Origin: Robiginitomaculum sp.
Lineage (GTDB): Bacteria > Pseudomonadota > Alphaproteobacteria > Caulobacterales > Maricaulaceae
NCBI GenBank assembly: GCA_002733605.1
Contig: NVWK01000003.1
Coordinates: forward strand, 186,001 to 250,000
DNA: 64,000 bases
Direction: 5' to 3'
In this document: positions 1 to 9,794 of the stretch, piece after piece
Layout: each line of letters opens with the position of its first letter
Numbering within the stretch: position 1 is the first letter of the stretch
Program-made: the position numbers and the translations under genes
The notes under the pieces: model-generated
The model's database searches: none
Told to the model about the DNA's origin: nothing
Seen by the model: the letters and a program-made list of their open reading frames with translations, nothing else

Positions 1-471
1 GTTAGCCAATCCGCAAAATGGATGGGCCATCCCTATGAAGACGGATACGCCGAAAAATCAGCACTTTATCTTCAACATGAAGCAAAAGGTACGCTTGCGG
101 CGAACGCTCTGGATGGAAATATCGTGTTGGACACGACCGGAAGCATAATCCATTTAGACAAAAACATAAAAAATGGCTTACAGAACAGCTATTTAACGGT
201 GTATCTGAAGGCAAGTACTGAAGCTGTACGCACCCTTGTCGAGCGGTTCAACCTATCTCCAAAACCCCTGATTTGGAGCACACATTACCATAAACATTCC
301 GGCCAATCTGACTATGACAGCATGTTTACATGCTATCCAAACCTCCTAGAGGCCCGCGAAAAACTGTATGAACAGCTTGCCGATATCACATTGGATGTTG
401 AAGCATTGAAAGATGCGCACACAACGGACTTTCTAACAGCGCTCCGGGACGCTTTACCCCTCAAGACTTAG
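1..471 (+). CDS. Shikimate-kinase-like P-loop kinase, C-terminal part (5' truncated by window)
   Basis: The reading frame is open from the first base, so the start and any Walker A motif lie outside the window. The visible ~156 residues contain a DTTGS stretch followed by IIHLD, a VYL strand, and a late helix reading YPNLLEAREKLYEQLADITLD. That last segment resembles the C-terminus of shikimate kinases (P-L-L-x-x-R-x-x-LY-x-x-x-AD-x-x-x-D). By inference it is a small-molecule kinase of the shikimate kinase/AAA_33 type. An aromatic-pathway AroK is possible, but the DTTGS segment differs from the usual glycine-rich GGG segment, so a kinase-like paralogue is more likely. The stop at 469-471 lies inside the convergent hemH gene, giving an 18-bp tail-to-tail overlap. 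Assignment is tentative because the diagnostic N-terminus is absent. Confidence 0.45.
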   Translation, partial: VSQSAKWMGHPYEDGYAEKSALYLQHEAKGTLAANALDGNIVLDTTGSIIHLDKNIKNGLQNSYLTVYLKASTEAVRTLVERFNLSPKPLIWSTHYHKHSGQSDYDSMFTCYPNLLEAREKLYEQLADITLDVEALKDAHTTDFLTALRDALPLKT

Positions 472-1452
472 TTTGTCTCTAACAAGCACTTCTAAAAGAT
501 CAATATGCGCCTTGTCAGCGTTCAAACATGGCACAAGGCTTAACTGTTCGCCCCCGTCTGCCAAAAAACCTTGTTTGGCTTTCAGGCTCAGCTCTTCCAG
601 AGTTTCCAAACAATCCGCCGCAAACCCCGGCGTAATAATCACCACATTTTTTTGGCCAGATCGCGCCATATCCCGCAAGACTTCAACCGTATAAGGCCCC
701 AGCCATTCCTTCGGGCCAAACCGGGATTGAAATGTCAGTTTCATTTTATGACAAAGCTTAGGCAGTTTTTGTAAAATTAAGCCATAGCTGCGTTCGCATT
801 CCGATTCGTACGGGTCCCCTTTTTCTATGCTGGATTTGGGAAGGCCATGAAAAGAGACAAGAATTTTATCGGCTTGCCAGTCGAGGGCTTTTAAATGGGT
901 TTTCAGACTGTCTGCGATTGCGGAAATATAGCGTGGATGCTCATAATAATTTCGCGTCAACTCGACAGGTGGTAAATTGGCGATTTTCTTGTGTACACGT
1001 GCAACTTCATCATAGACCGATTCTGTCGTAGCCCCTGCATATTGAGGATAAAGTGGCATGATGATGATTTTTGTGCACTTTGCATCGCGTAATTCAATCA
1101 TCCCTGCCTTTATGGAAGGCGCACCGTAACGCATCGCCGCTTTGACAATGACATGTTTAGGCAGCCTGTCTTGCAAGGCGTCCGCTTGCGCGAAAGTTGT
1201 CTCGATCAGCGCTGAATAGCGGGCAAATTTTCCGTTTTCCTCCTTGCGCCAAATTTCCTCATAGGCCTTGGCCGAACGACTGGGGCGGGTTCTGAGTACC
1301 ACACCGTATAATATGGGCCACCAGAGCCATGGCGTAAGCTCTATAACACGCCTATCCCTCAAAAACTGGGCGAGGTATTTACGTGTAGCCTTCGGTGTCG
1401 GGGCAGCAGGCGATCCAAGATTGACCAGCAAAATACCGATTTTTGTACTCAC
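454..1452 (-). CDS. hemH: Ferrochelatase
   Basis: 332 residues, full length for a bacterial ferrochelatase, which inserts ferrous iron into protoporphyrin IX as the last step of heme b synthesis. The start MSTKIGILLVNLGSP is the family N-terminus. SFHGLP with the metal-binding His is near residue 202, and PGFAADCLETLEEL (about 275-288) is the conserved C-terminal signature carrying the acidic residues. A hydrophobic patch PWLWWPILYG near residue 41 fits membrane association. The gene is transcribed away from the M2 peptidase gene; 153 bp separate the two starts. Heme supply links it to ctaA and the ccm genes elsewhere in the window. Confidence 0.96.
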   Translation of the reverse strand: MSTKIGILLVNLGSPAAPTPKATRKYLAQFLRDRRVIELTPWLWWPILYGVVLRTRPSRSAKAYEEIWRKEENGKFARYSALIETTFAQADALQDRLPKHVIVKAAMRYGAPSIKAGMIELRDAKCTKIIIMPLYPQYAGATTESVYDEVARVHKKIANLPPVELTRNYYEHPRYISAIADSLKTHLKALDWQADKILVSFHGLPKSSIEKGDPYESECERSYGLILQKLPKLCHKMKLTFQSRFGPKEWLGPYTVEVLRDMARSGQKNVVIITPGFAADCLETLEELSLKAKQGFLADGGEQLSLVPCLNADKAHIDLLEVLVRDKLSLEG

Positions 1453-1585
1453 AAAATACCCTTCTATCCAATCAAAACTCTGACTGACAATATTGTCACA
1501 CTCAGTCTGCTACCGTGCGCTGGCCCTTGACGTAATGTGTAGTATCCTTACCAATAGAGGGGAAAAAAATAAAGCCTCGTTTTGC

Positions 1586-1591
1586 TATAAT
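1586..1591 (+). promoter_or_regulatory. Possible -10 element upstream of the M2 peptidase gene
   Basis: A perfect TATAAT sits 15 bp before the peptidase ATG. The region at the expected -35 distance is a run of A and is not a convincing -35 box, so only the -10 is supported. A start site this close to the ATG would leave a very short leader. Confidence 0.3.
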
Positions 1592-1605
1592 TTAGGACGT
1601 TACCC

Positions 1606-3495
1606 ATGAAAAAATACCTCCTCCTCGCCGTTGCAGGCACAGCCCTCCTTACCGCCGCCTGTCAGGATAAAAATGCGGATACATCTCAAAAAGAAGATGC
1701 TGTAGAAGTTGCGACTTCGGATGCCCCAACCCTTCAAGAAGCTAAAGAGTTTTTGGAGGCCGCCGCAATAGAAATCGAAGACATCAACTTGAGAGCCTCC
1801 CTGATATTTTGGGAAAATGCCACAAATATCACCGACGAAACCGACGCAGCCGCGGCTGTGGTGGGCGCAGAAGCCGCGAAGATGTCGACTCGCATGTCCA
1901 ATCAGGCCAAGCGGTTTAATGATTTGACATTGCCTGTCGACATGGCCCGCAAAATGGACGGCTTGAAACGCGGCAGCAACTTCCCTGCCCCTGACAAACC
2001 GGGTGCGGCCGATGAATTGTCAGAAATTCAAACATCTTTAAATTCGGCTTACGGGAAAGGAAAGTTCAGCTATAAAAGCAACGATCCCCAATTTGCCGAT
2101 TTCTATGAGGACAACCCGGAAAACATTCTAAACCTCGGGCAAGCCTCCGACATCATTGCCAAATCACGCAACCCGGAAGAACTACAATCCGTATGGGAAG
2201 GCTGGCGGACAATATCGCCGCCTATGAAAACCGAATATGCCCGCATGGTCGAGATCATAAATGAGGGGTCTGCGGAACTGGGCTTTAAGGATACAGGCGT
2301 ATTGTGGCGTGCAGGCTATGACATGCCTGCCGACGATTTTACCAAAGAAGCAGATCGGTTATGGTCACAGGTCAAACCCTTATATGACGAACTGCATTGC
2401 CATGTTCGCGCCAAGCTTAACGAAAATTACGGCGACACAGTTGTGCCGCTAGATCAGCCGATTCGCGCGGATTTGCTCGGCAATATGTGGGGGCAATCCT
2501 GGGGCAATATTTATCCTCTGGTTGAACCGGTCAAAAACGTCAAAAGCGTTGATGAAACGGCGCTTTTGGTGAACGCCAACTATGACGCCATTAAAATGGT
2601 AAAAACCGGAGAAGCCTTTTTCACCTCTCTCGGGTTCGCGCCTCTACCCGAAACATTCTGGGAGCGCTCTTTATTCCTTAAGCCCGATGACCGGGAAGTT
2701 GTCTGTCACGCCTCCGCATGGGATTTGGATGACAAGGACGATGTGCGCATTAAAATGTGCATTAAAATCAACAGTGAAGACTTCAAAACGGTTCATCATG
2801 AGCTAGGTCATAATTTCTATCAACGCGCCTATAAAAACCAGCCCGTATTTTACAAAACGGGCGCGAATGATGGCTTCCATGAAGCCATTGGCGATATGAT
2901 TGGCCTGTCTATCACGCCGGAATATCTGGTGAAAATCGGGCTGTTGGATGCCAATGATGTACCGGATGCCTCTTCGGACTTAAACCTGCTTATGCATCAA
3001 GCTTTGGAAAAAGTGGCCTTTCTCCCCTTTGGCCTGATGGTGGATCAATGGCGCTGGAAAGTCTTCAACGGCGAATATACACCTGAGCAGTACAATGCGG
3101 GATGGTGGGAATTACGCGAGAAATATCAAGGCCTTCGCGCCCCTTCCACGCGACCCGATGATGCATTTGATCCGGGCGCAAAATACCATATTCCGGGCAA
3201 TACGCCTTATATGCGCTATTTCCTTGCCCATATTTTGCAATTCCAGTTCCATAAAGCGGCCTGTGACATTGCCGGAAATGAAGGCCCGCTGCATTCTTGT
3301 TCCATCTATGGCAACAAAGAGGTTGGCGCACGCTTCGACGCTATGATGAAAATGGGGGCTTCGCGTCCATGGCCGGAAGCTCTTGAAGCCTTTACAGGCA
3401 CCAACAAAATGGACGGCTCTGCAATATTGGAGTATTTTGATCCACTGATGGTCTATTTGAAAGAAGAAAACAAAGACCGTAAATGTGGTTGGTAG
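1606..3495 (+). CDS. Peptidase M2 family lipoprotein (ACE-like peptidyl-dipeptidase)
   Basis: 629 residues. The N-terminus MKKYLLLAVAG...LTAAC is a lipoprotein signal with the lipidated Cys near residue 19, so the mature enzyme should be anchored facing the periplasm. The zinc site is visible: HELGH at residues 398-402 and the glutamate of FHEAIGD at 426, 24 residues after the second histidine, the spacing seen in angiotensin-converting enzyme. The M2 family removes C-terminal dipeptides; here the role is presumably peptide scavenging in the envelope. The length equals one full catalytic domain. The gene stands alone, divergent from hemH and followed by a strong terminator at 3519. Confidence 0.93.
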   Translation: MKKYLLLAVAGTALLTAACQDKNADTSQKEDAVEVATSDAPTLQEAKEFLEAAAIEIEDINLRASLIFWENATNITDETDAAAAVVGAEAAKMSTRMSNQAKRFNDLTLPVDMARKMDGLKRGSNFPAPDKPGAADELSEIQTSLNSAYGKGKFSYKSNDPQFADFYEDNPENILNLGQASDIIAKSRNPEELQSVWEGWRTISPPMKTEYARMVEIINEGSAELGFKDTGVLWRAGYDMPADDFTKEADRLWSQVKPLYDELHCHVRAKLNENYGDTVVPLDQPIRADLLGNMWGQSWGNIYPLVEPVKNVKSVDETALLVNANYDAIKMVKTGEAFFTSLGFAPLPETFWERSLFLKPDDREVVCHASAWDLDDKDDVRIKMCIKINSEDFKTVHHELGHNFYQRAYKNQPVFYKTGANDGFHEAIGDMIGLSITPEYLVKIGLLDANDVPDASSDLNLLMHQALEKVAFLPFGLMVDQWRWKVFNGEYTPEQYNAGWWELREKYQGLRAPSTRPDDAFDPGAKYHIPGNTPYMRYFLAHILQFQFHKAACDIAGNEGPLHSCSIYGNKEVGARFDAMMKMGASRPWPEALEAFTGTNKMDGSAILEYFDPLMVYLKEENKDRKCGW

Positions 3496-3518
3496 TCCGC
3501 AACAAATAGTGTAATTCT

Positions 3519-3551
3519 AAACGGCCTCATGGATTTCATGAGGCCGTTTTT
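3519..3551 (+). terminator. Rho-independent terminator of the M2 peptidase gene
   Basis: Perfect 12-bp stem: 3519-3530 pairs with 3538-3549 around a 7-nt loop. The second arm ends in TTT and two further T follow. It ends directly before an ATG at 3552, which argues against that ATG as the serine dehydratase start. Confidence 0.85.
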
Positions 3552-3569
3552 ATGGTCAGGTGGACTTTT

Positions 3570-4967
3570 ATGGCCAACTCTAAACATAGTCGCATGCATT
3601 TTGGCGTTTTCGATCTGTTCAAGATCGGAATTGGCCCCTCAAGCTCACACACGGTTGGCCCGATGATTGCGGCTGGCCGGTTCTTGCGTGAACACACATT
3701 TGAAACCACTCCTGCGCGGATAAAAACCGAACTTTTTGGCTCCCTTGCCTTTACCGGCATGGGCCATAGCACCGACAGCGCCATCATGCTTGGCTTATCC
3801 GGATGCTTGCCACACACAACAAACCCTGACGAGGCCCCCAAAATCGTCAAAGCTGTGCATTCCTCTCAAACCTTGAAGGTTTTCGGGACAGAAAACATCA
3901 TCTTCAATCCTTTGAAGGACATTGTCTTCAACTTCCATGACCGGTTTCCCCATCATTCAAATGCCGTGCAGTTCACAGCCTATGACGTGCAAGGAAATGT
4001 ACTCGCACAACAAACCTATTATTCGACAGGCGGCGGCTTTGTCATAAGCGAACCCGAAACGCGGCAAAACGAGCCTTTCGAAGACATGCGCCCACCGCCC
4101 TTCCCGTTCGACAGTGCCGACGAATTGCTGGCATTGTGCAAAACCCACAACAAAAGCATAGCCGACATTATGCTGGAAAACGAATGTGCCTACCGTCCGA
4201 AAAAACAGGTTTTGGCGGGTATTGATACAATTTGGTCGGCCATGAAGGACTGTATCACCCGTGGCATGCAACAATCGGGAACCCTGCCCGGCCCTATGAA
4301 AATAAAACGCCGCGCCCACGCGATTGCCCAAAGCATGGATGCCCAGACGGATTTATCGAAATACGATCCTTTGAAAGTCATGGATTTCGTCAATGTCTGG
4401 GCCATGGCCGTCAATGAGGAAAATGCGGCTGGTGGTCGTGTTGTCACAGCCCCCACCAATGGCGCGGCCGGCATCATTCCGTCCGTCGCACGGTTTTTTG
4501 ATTGTCATATTCGAGGCCGCAAAGACACTATATCTTTGGACGCATTTTTCCTAACTGCCGCCGCGATAGGGTCACTTTACAAGAAAAACGCTTCAATCTC
4601 TGGCGCGGAAGCCGGCTGTCAGGGCGAGGTTGGGGTTGCGTGCTCTATGGCGGCGGCGGGTTTAGCTGCGGCCATGGGCGGCACGGTTTTACAAGTGGAA
4701 AACGCCGCCGAAATCGGCATGGAGCACAATCTTGGCCTGACCTGTGACCCGGTCGGCGGTTTAGTACAAATCCCCTGTATCGAACGCAATGCCATGGGAG
4801 CGGCCAAAGCCATTAATGCAGCCAGACTAGCGCTTCGCGGGGATGGTTCGCATCATGTCTCGCTCGATACGGTGATTGAAACCATGCGTCAAACCGGCAT
4901 TGATATGCAAGAAAAGTACAAAGAAACCTCGAAAGGGGGCCTCGCGGTCAATGTTCCCGAGTGTTAG
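3570..4967 (+). CDS. sdaA: L-serine ammonia-lyase (L-serine dehydratase, 4Fe-4S type)
   Basis: 465 residues, single-chain form. It deaminates L-serine to pyruvate and ammonia using a labile [4Fe-4S] cluster. GPSSSHTVGP near the N-terminus is the family signature. Cluster cysteines are visible at 350 (GCQGEVG), 392 (TCDPVGG) and 403 (IPCIERN), and the protein ends exactly in a cysteine (C465, NVPEC). This matches the tail-in-mouth ligand described for the Legionella enzyme. The ATG at 3570 is chosen because AGGTGG lies just before it; the in-frame ATG at 3552 abuts a terminator hairpin and lacks a ribosome site. It is monocistronic. Confidence 0.95.
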   Translation: MANSKHSRMHFGVFDLFKIGIGPSSSHTVGPMIAAGRFLREHTFETTPARIKTELFGSLAFTGMGHSTDSAIMLGLSGCLPHTTNPDEAPKIVKAVHSSQTLKVFGTENIIFNPLKDIVFNFHDRFPHHSNAVQFTAYDVQGNVLAQQTYYSTGGGFVISEPETRQNEPFEDMRPPPFPFDSADELLALCKTHNKSIADIMLENECAYRPKKQVLAGIDTIWSAMKDCITRGMQQSGTLPGPMKIKRRAHAIAQSMDAQTDLSKYDPLKVMDFVNVWAMAVNEENAAGGRVVTAPTNGAAGIIPSVARFFDCHIRGRKDTISLDAFFLTAAAIGSLYKKNASISGAEAGCQGEVGVACSMAAAGLAAAMGGTVLQVENAAEIGMEHNLGLTCDPVGGLVQIPCIERNAMGAAKAINAARLALRGDGSHHVSLDTVIETMRQTGIDMQEKYKETSKGGLAVNVPEC

Positions 4968-5054
4968 TGCCGTATTTTTCTGTTTTTTTAGTTTTATTTA
5001 CGTTGAGGTAAGACGCTTGCCATACATTTTCGATAATATTTTCGGGACGCAGAG

Positions 5055-6335
5055 ATGAATACATATACAAAATCAGTTTTTATTCTTTCAGATACGGGCA
5101 CGTCTGATGAAGGCTTAAACCAGGCCTTTAACGCGCGTGGGTTTGCGGCGTATGATTTAGGGCTTGTCTCCTTACTCACTAAAAAAATGCCTGCATTGCC
5201 GCCAAAGGCAATTGTTTTAAAAGTCAAAACCGAAACAACAGGCATTAAAAAAGCAATCCAAACAATCAAAGCCGCATATCCGGGCATGAATGTGCCTGTT
5301 CTGGCCCTCTTGAATTCGACATTGCCTCTACAAACCCTCCAGTTTGATTCGTCTTTGCTCGCCCCCTACCATCCTGTGCAAGTTGTCCTGCGCACCTTTG
5401 GTCTCATACGGCTGGCAGAAATGGAACAAGAAATCAGTTTGCGATTGCAGACTTTGGAAAAAGATTTCCAGATCACTCCGGAACTTCCGGAACAAGAACA
5501 GCGTGACAGATTTAAAATCCTGTTCATCGGCAAAGCCTCGCCCGAGTTCATGATCATTATCAATGCCTTACAAAAAGAGCATGTAAATGTTGTCGCGGCG
5601 TTCACCTCATTTACCGCATTTGATTATCTATATGAGCAAACATTTGACGCCGTCGTGATGAACGGGTTGGGCGGCAGAGAACCCGCCTTTTCAGTCGTGC
5701 AAACCATGCGTAAAAACGCCAAGCTTTACCATGTCCCGGCCCTCCTGCTCGTAGATTCAGCATTTCCGGATCAGAACGAAGCCTACAACATTGGTATAAA
5801 CGACATTATTGACGCAAAAGCCCCGCTTGAGGATATCAGCAGCCGTATTCTTGAACAGGCCAATTTTCATCGCACCCATATGAATTTAAAATATGAGTTT
5901 AGTGCTCTTGGTGGGACATCCTGTATTGATGATACAACCGGTCTCTATAATCGCGGGTTTTTCAACGCGCATATCGCCCGTATTTCAAAAGTTTATGACA
6001 AGTTGGACTTGCCAATATCCCTCTGCCTTATTCGGGTGTGCTCAGACAAACAAGAACTCGGGCCCGCACAAAACAAGGTCGTCTACAAGCAAATCGGCAG
6101 TATGATAAAAAACCTTGTGCGCATGCACGATATTACCGCGCGCCTCAATGAAAACGTGTTTGCAATCGCGTTTCCCGGCCAAACGACAAAGGCTCTGAAA
6201 CCTGTTGCGGACCGTATTTCGTCTATTTTAAAATGCACAAGCATCAGCGACCCAGACACGGGACGTCCCCTTGATCTAGAATTGGAAATTACATTTAACC
6301 AATTGGAAAATGCCCAAAAATCAAAATCCGCCTAA
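5055..6335 (+). CDS. Degenerate PleD-like protein (two receiver-like domains and a GGDEF-like domain)
   Basis: 426 residues with the PleD layout: a receiver-like domain (~5-135), a second one (~153-270), and a GGDEF-type fold opening with DTTGLYNRGFF (~293-303). None of the usual functional residues is kept. The second receiver has VVMNGLGG, placing N203 where the phosphorylated Asp is expected. The first has VLKVKTE at the equivalent position. The GGDEF loop is replaced by RLNENVFAIAFPG (363-375). I infer a non-catalytic scaffold or c-di-GMP pathway partner rather than a diguanylate cyclase. It lies between sdaA and the convergent mfd, whose stop is 5 bp away. A degenerate diguanylate cyclase is the best description; a precise role cannot be stated. 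Confidence 0.7.
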   Translation: MNTYTKSVFILSDTGTSDEGLNQAFNARGFAAYDLGLVSLLTKKMPALPPKAIVLKVKTETTGIKKAIQTIKAAYPGMNVPVLALLNSTLPLQTLQFDSSLLAPYHPVQVVLRTFGLIRLAEMEQEISLRLQTLEKDFQITPELPEQEQRDRFKILFIGKASPEFMIIINALQKEHVNVVAAFTSFTAFDYLYEQTFDAVVMNGLGGREPAFSVVQTMRKNAKLYHVPALLLVDSAFPDQNEAYNIGINDIIDAKAPLEDISSRILEQANFHRTHMNLKYEFSALGGTSCIDDTTGLYNRGFFNAHIARISKVYDKLDLPISLCLIRVCSDKQELGPAQNKVVYKQIGSMIKNLVRMHDITARLNENVFAIAFPGQTTKALKPVADRISSILKCTSISDPDTGRPLDLELEITFNQLENAQKSKSA

Positions 6336-6340
6336 GGGCT

Positions 6341-9300
6341 TTAGGTCTCTGATAACGAGCTTAACAAAGCACGCAAAGTGCGCTCAACAGCGTTTAACCG
6401 CTCACCCGGATCATCCAGCCTACCGTAAACAAACACCGTCTGGTCTGGGCGCAAGCGCCAATTTACCTGCTGCTCGATAGCACCAAGTATTTTAGCAGGG
6501 TCTTTGATATCTTCATGACGGAATGTGTAAACGGCCCCTTTTGGCCCGGCGTCAATTTTTGCAACACTGGTTTGCCTTGCCCAGCGTTTAATCGCCATAA
6601 CTTGCAACAGATATTTCACCTCTATAGGCAGCGGGCCAAACCGGTCGATCATTTCGGCCGCAAATGCATCCCCTTCCTCGTTATTACCAACTTCGGACAA
6701 ACGACGATAAAGCGACAGGCGCACGTTTAAATCTTCAACATAGGTATCCGGTATAAGAATAGGGACGCCGACATTAACCTGGGGTGACCATGCACGCGAG
6801 TTAATAGTCTCGTCTTGCCTAAGCTCCGCAACCGCTTCTTCCAACATGTGTTGATACAATTCGACACCCAAGTCTTTGATATGCCCCGATTGTTCCTCGC
6901 CTAGTGGATTGCCGCCCCCACGCATATCAAGATCATGACTGGCCAAAGAAAACCCTGCACCCAAAGTATCAAGTGATTGTAGAACTTTAAGGCGCTGCAT
7001 CGCCCCCTTGGTCATAAGGTGATTGTCAGGCGTGGTTAAATACGCATACGCACGGACTTTCGAACGCCCGACCCGTCCACGCATCTGGTATAGTTGGGCA
7101 AGGCCGAAACGGTCTGCGCGGTAAATCAGCATTGTATTGGCGGACGGAATATCGATACCGCTTTCAATAATGGACGTGGACAGAAGCACATCATATTTGC
7201 GGTCATAAAACGCGGTCATAACATCCTCAAGTGCCGTGGGCGGCATCTGCCCATGCGCGATCACATATTTTACTTCCGGTACAAACTCACGCATGAAATC
7301 TTCACAGCGTCGCAGATCGGCAATACGGGGAACCACGAAGAAACTTTGCCCACCCCGGTATTTTTCCCGCAGCAAAGCTTCGCGTAAAATAACCTGATCA
7401 TAAGGCGTCACATAGGTACGCACAGCCAAGCGGTCTACAGGCGGGGTCGCGATCAACGACAAATCCCGAATACCCGACAGCGCCATTTGCAGTGTGCGCG
7501 GGATCGGAGTCGCGGTTAAGGTCAACACGTGCACATTGGTGCGCAAAGCCTTCAAACGCTCCTTATGCTGAACCCCGAACCTTTGTTCTTCGTCAACAAT
7601 CAATAGCCCTAAATCGGAAAACGAAATGGACTTGGCCAGCAAAGCATGGGTGCCAATAACAATATCGCATTGCCCGTTCTCAAGCTCTTCTCGCGTAGAC
7701 TTCGCCAATTTTGTCGATACCAATCTAGACAATTGCCGGATTTTTATGGGTAGGCCCCTGAACCGCTCCAAAAATGTTGCGAAATGCTGGCGACATAAAA
7801 TCGTTGTTGGCGCAACAATAGCAACCTGCTTGCCCGTCATTGCCATCAGGAATGCGGCCCGCAGCGCTACTTCTGTCTTCCCGAATCCGACATCGCCGCA
7901 GATCAAACGGTCCATCGGACGCCCACTGGTCAAATCGGCAATCACATCCCCGATCGCGCTCAATTGATCCTCGGTTTCCGCATAGGGGAAACGGGCACAA
8001 AACTCGGCATACGCCCCGTCCGGCATCTCGACAGGCTCGCAAGTTTTAAGCGCCCGCGCCGCCGCAATTTTAATAAGCTCTCCGGCCATGTCTTTGAGAC
8101 GTTTTTTGGCCTTGGCTTTACGGGATTGCCACGCAGTGCCGCCTAAACGGTCCAGTATAGGGTTCTCGCCCCCGGCCCCGTAACGGGATAAAAGTTCAAT
8201 ATTTTCAACGGGTAAGTATAATGTACTCTCCCCCGCATATTCAATTTTCAAGCAATCATGTGGTGCACTCTGAACATCCAGCGTTTCAAGCCCCAGATAA
8301 CGCCCCAGCCCATGATCTATATGGATAACCAGATCACCTTCTTGTAGTGCAGACACTTCGGCAATGAAGTTTTTGCCTTTGTGGCGCCGCCCTTTGCGCA
8401 CGAGACGATCCCCAAGCACATCCTGTTCACTGACAATACTGAGATCACCAAACGTAAACCCGTTTTCAATCGGCAAAACAATGCGCTTGATCAGGCCTGT
8501 CGGCAAATCATATATGTCTTGAGCGGTTTCGAGCGCCCCAATCACCAGATCATGATCGGAAAACACCCCGCCCATACGCTCGCTCGAGCCGGTTGTCCAA
8601 GAGGCAAGCAAGGTTTTTTGGCCAGATTTGGCCAAATCTTCCAAATGATCCGCCGCCACTTCGAAAACATTGACCCCTTCGGTCTGGCGTTCTTTGCTGA
8701 AATTACGGGCCTGCGTACCGCCCATATTCATCACCTGATCAGCGTTCGCCAACGAGAACATTGAATGATAGCGAGCCGTTAAAGGCACCAGACATTTGGT
8801 ATAATCGTCGCCCAGCAGATACATCGTCTCTGGCGCAAGCGCGCGGTAGCTCTGGGATTTATCTGCATGCGAGTTACGCGCGTCATAATAATCCCGTATA
8901 AGCTTTTCACGCTCCGACAAAGCCTCGGCGCACAACGCGTCAAAAGCCCAAAGCGCTTTCTCCGGTATATAATCAAACACCGTCTCGACGCGCGGATACA
9001 AAAGCGGCAACCAGTGCTCTAGCCCTTGATAGCGGATACCCTGCGAGACGGCGGCATAGACGGGATCATCCGACAGCCCGCCTCCGAAAGCCGCCGTATA
9101 ACTCCTGCGGAAATGCGCAATCGTGTCTTCGTTTAAAAACACTTCGCTGACCGGCGCCAAATTGATCTGCTCATGCTTGGACGTTGATCTTTGCGTGTCG
9201 ATATCAAATGAGCGCAGGCTTTCCAACTCATCACCAAAAAAATCAAGCCGGACAGGATTGTCAAATCCGGGCGGGAACACATCAACCAATCCACCACGAA

Positions 9301-9793
9301 TAGCAAAATCGCCATGTTCAATCACTGTGGAGGCCCGTGTATAGCCATTCATGGTGAAATAAATGTCCAAGTCTTCGCGCCGGATATTTTCACCCTGACG
9401 CAACACCAACCCTGCCGCGTTCATAATCGTACGCGGCGGCACTTTTTGGCTCAGAGCGTTGACAGTGGTGACAAGAACAGCACAGGAATTAGGTTTGAGA
9501 TTACACAGCGCATTTAAGGTGCCAGCACGGCGAGCCGCCACCATACGGCTGGGCGAAATCCGGTCATAAGGCAAACAATCCCAGGACGGAAACTCCATAA
9601 GTTCAAGCTCTGGCGCGAAAAACCGCACAGCATTTTTAAACGCACTGGCCCGCGCATCATCACGGGCAACAAACACATTAATGCCGCCGCGCCTTTGGGC
9701 CGCACGTGCGAACACAAGCGCGTCTGCCCCTTCGGGCAATTCCCCGACCTGCCAGCCACCACTGACCGATGCATATGTCTGGACGGCTAGCAC
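6341..9793 (-). CDS. mfd: Transcription-repair coupling factor
   Basis: 1150 residues, standard Mfd length. It displaces RNA polymerase stalled at lesions and recruits UvrA. The N-terminal UvrB-like part contains FPSWDCLPYDR and DVFPPG. The RNA-polymerase-interacting segment contains GDLVIHIDHGLGRYLGLE. The translocase core has Walker A GDVGFGKTE, the DEEQRFG box, TATPIPRTL and GRVGRS. The C-terminal domain follows. The start is GTG at 9793, one base after the sdhE stop (TAA-A-GTG), so translation is probably coupled. The sdhE-mfd order is common in alphaproteobacteria. Confidence 0.97.
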   Translation of the reverse strand: MLAVQTYASVSGGWQVGELPEGADALVFARAAQRRGGINVFVARDDARASAFKNAVRFFAPELELMEFPSWDCLPYDRISPSRMVAARRAGTLNALCNLKPNSCAVLVTTVNALSQKVPPRTIMNAAGLVLRQGENIRREDLDIYFTMNGYTRASTVIEHGDFAIRGGLVDVFPPGFDNPVRLDFFGDELESLRSFDIDTQRSTSKHEQINLAPVSEVFLNEDTIAHFRRSYTAAFGGGLSDDPVYAAVSQGIRYQGLEHWLPLLYPRVETVFDYIPEKALWAFDALCAEALSEREKLIRDYYDARNSHADKSQSYRALAPETMYLLGDDYTKCLVPLTARYHSMFSLANADQVMNMGGTQARNFSKERQTEGVNVFEVAADHLEDLAKSGQKTLLASWTTGSSERMGGVFSDHDLVIGALETAQDIYDLPTGLIKRIVLPIENGFTFGDLSIVSEQDVLGDRLVRKGRRHKGKNFIAEVSALQEGDLVIHIDHGLGRYLGLETLDVQSAPHDCLKIEYAGESTLYLPVENIELLSRYGAGGENPILDRLGGTAWQSRKAKAKKRLKDMAGELIKIAAARALKTCEPVEMPDGAYAEFCARFPYAETEDQLSAIGDVIADLTSGRPMDRLICGDVGFGKTEVALRAAFLMAMTGKQVAIVAPTTILCRQHFATFLERFRGLPIKIRQLSRLVSTKLAKSTREELENGQCDIVIGTHALLAKSISFSDLGLLIVDEEQRFGVQHKERLKALRTNVHVLTLTATPIPRTLQMALSGIRDLSLIATPPVDRLAVRTYVTPYDQVILREALLREKYRGGQSFFVVPRIADLRRCEDFMREFVPEVKYVIAHGQMPPTALEDVMTAFYDRKYDVLLSTSIIESGIDIPSANTMLIYRADRFGLAQLYQMRGRVGRSKVRAYAYLTTPDNHLMTKGAMQRLKVLQSLDTLGAGFSLASHDLDMRGGGNPLGEEQSGHIKDLGVELYQHMLEEAVAELRQDETINSRAWSPQVNVGVPILIPDTYVEDLNVRLSLYRRLSEVGNNEEGDAFAAEMIDRFGPLPIEVKYLLQVMAIKRWARQTSVAKIDAGPKGAVYTFRHEDIKDPAKILGAIEQQVNWRLRPDQTVFVYGRLDDPGERLNAVERTLRALLSSLSET

Positions 9794-9794
9794 T

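Noticed and set aside
3552..3569. Earlier ATG for serine dehydratase
   Set aside because: It directly abuts the terminator hairpin, has no ribosome site, and adds residues absent from the family; ATG 3570 has AGGTGG before it.
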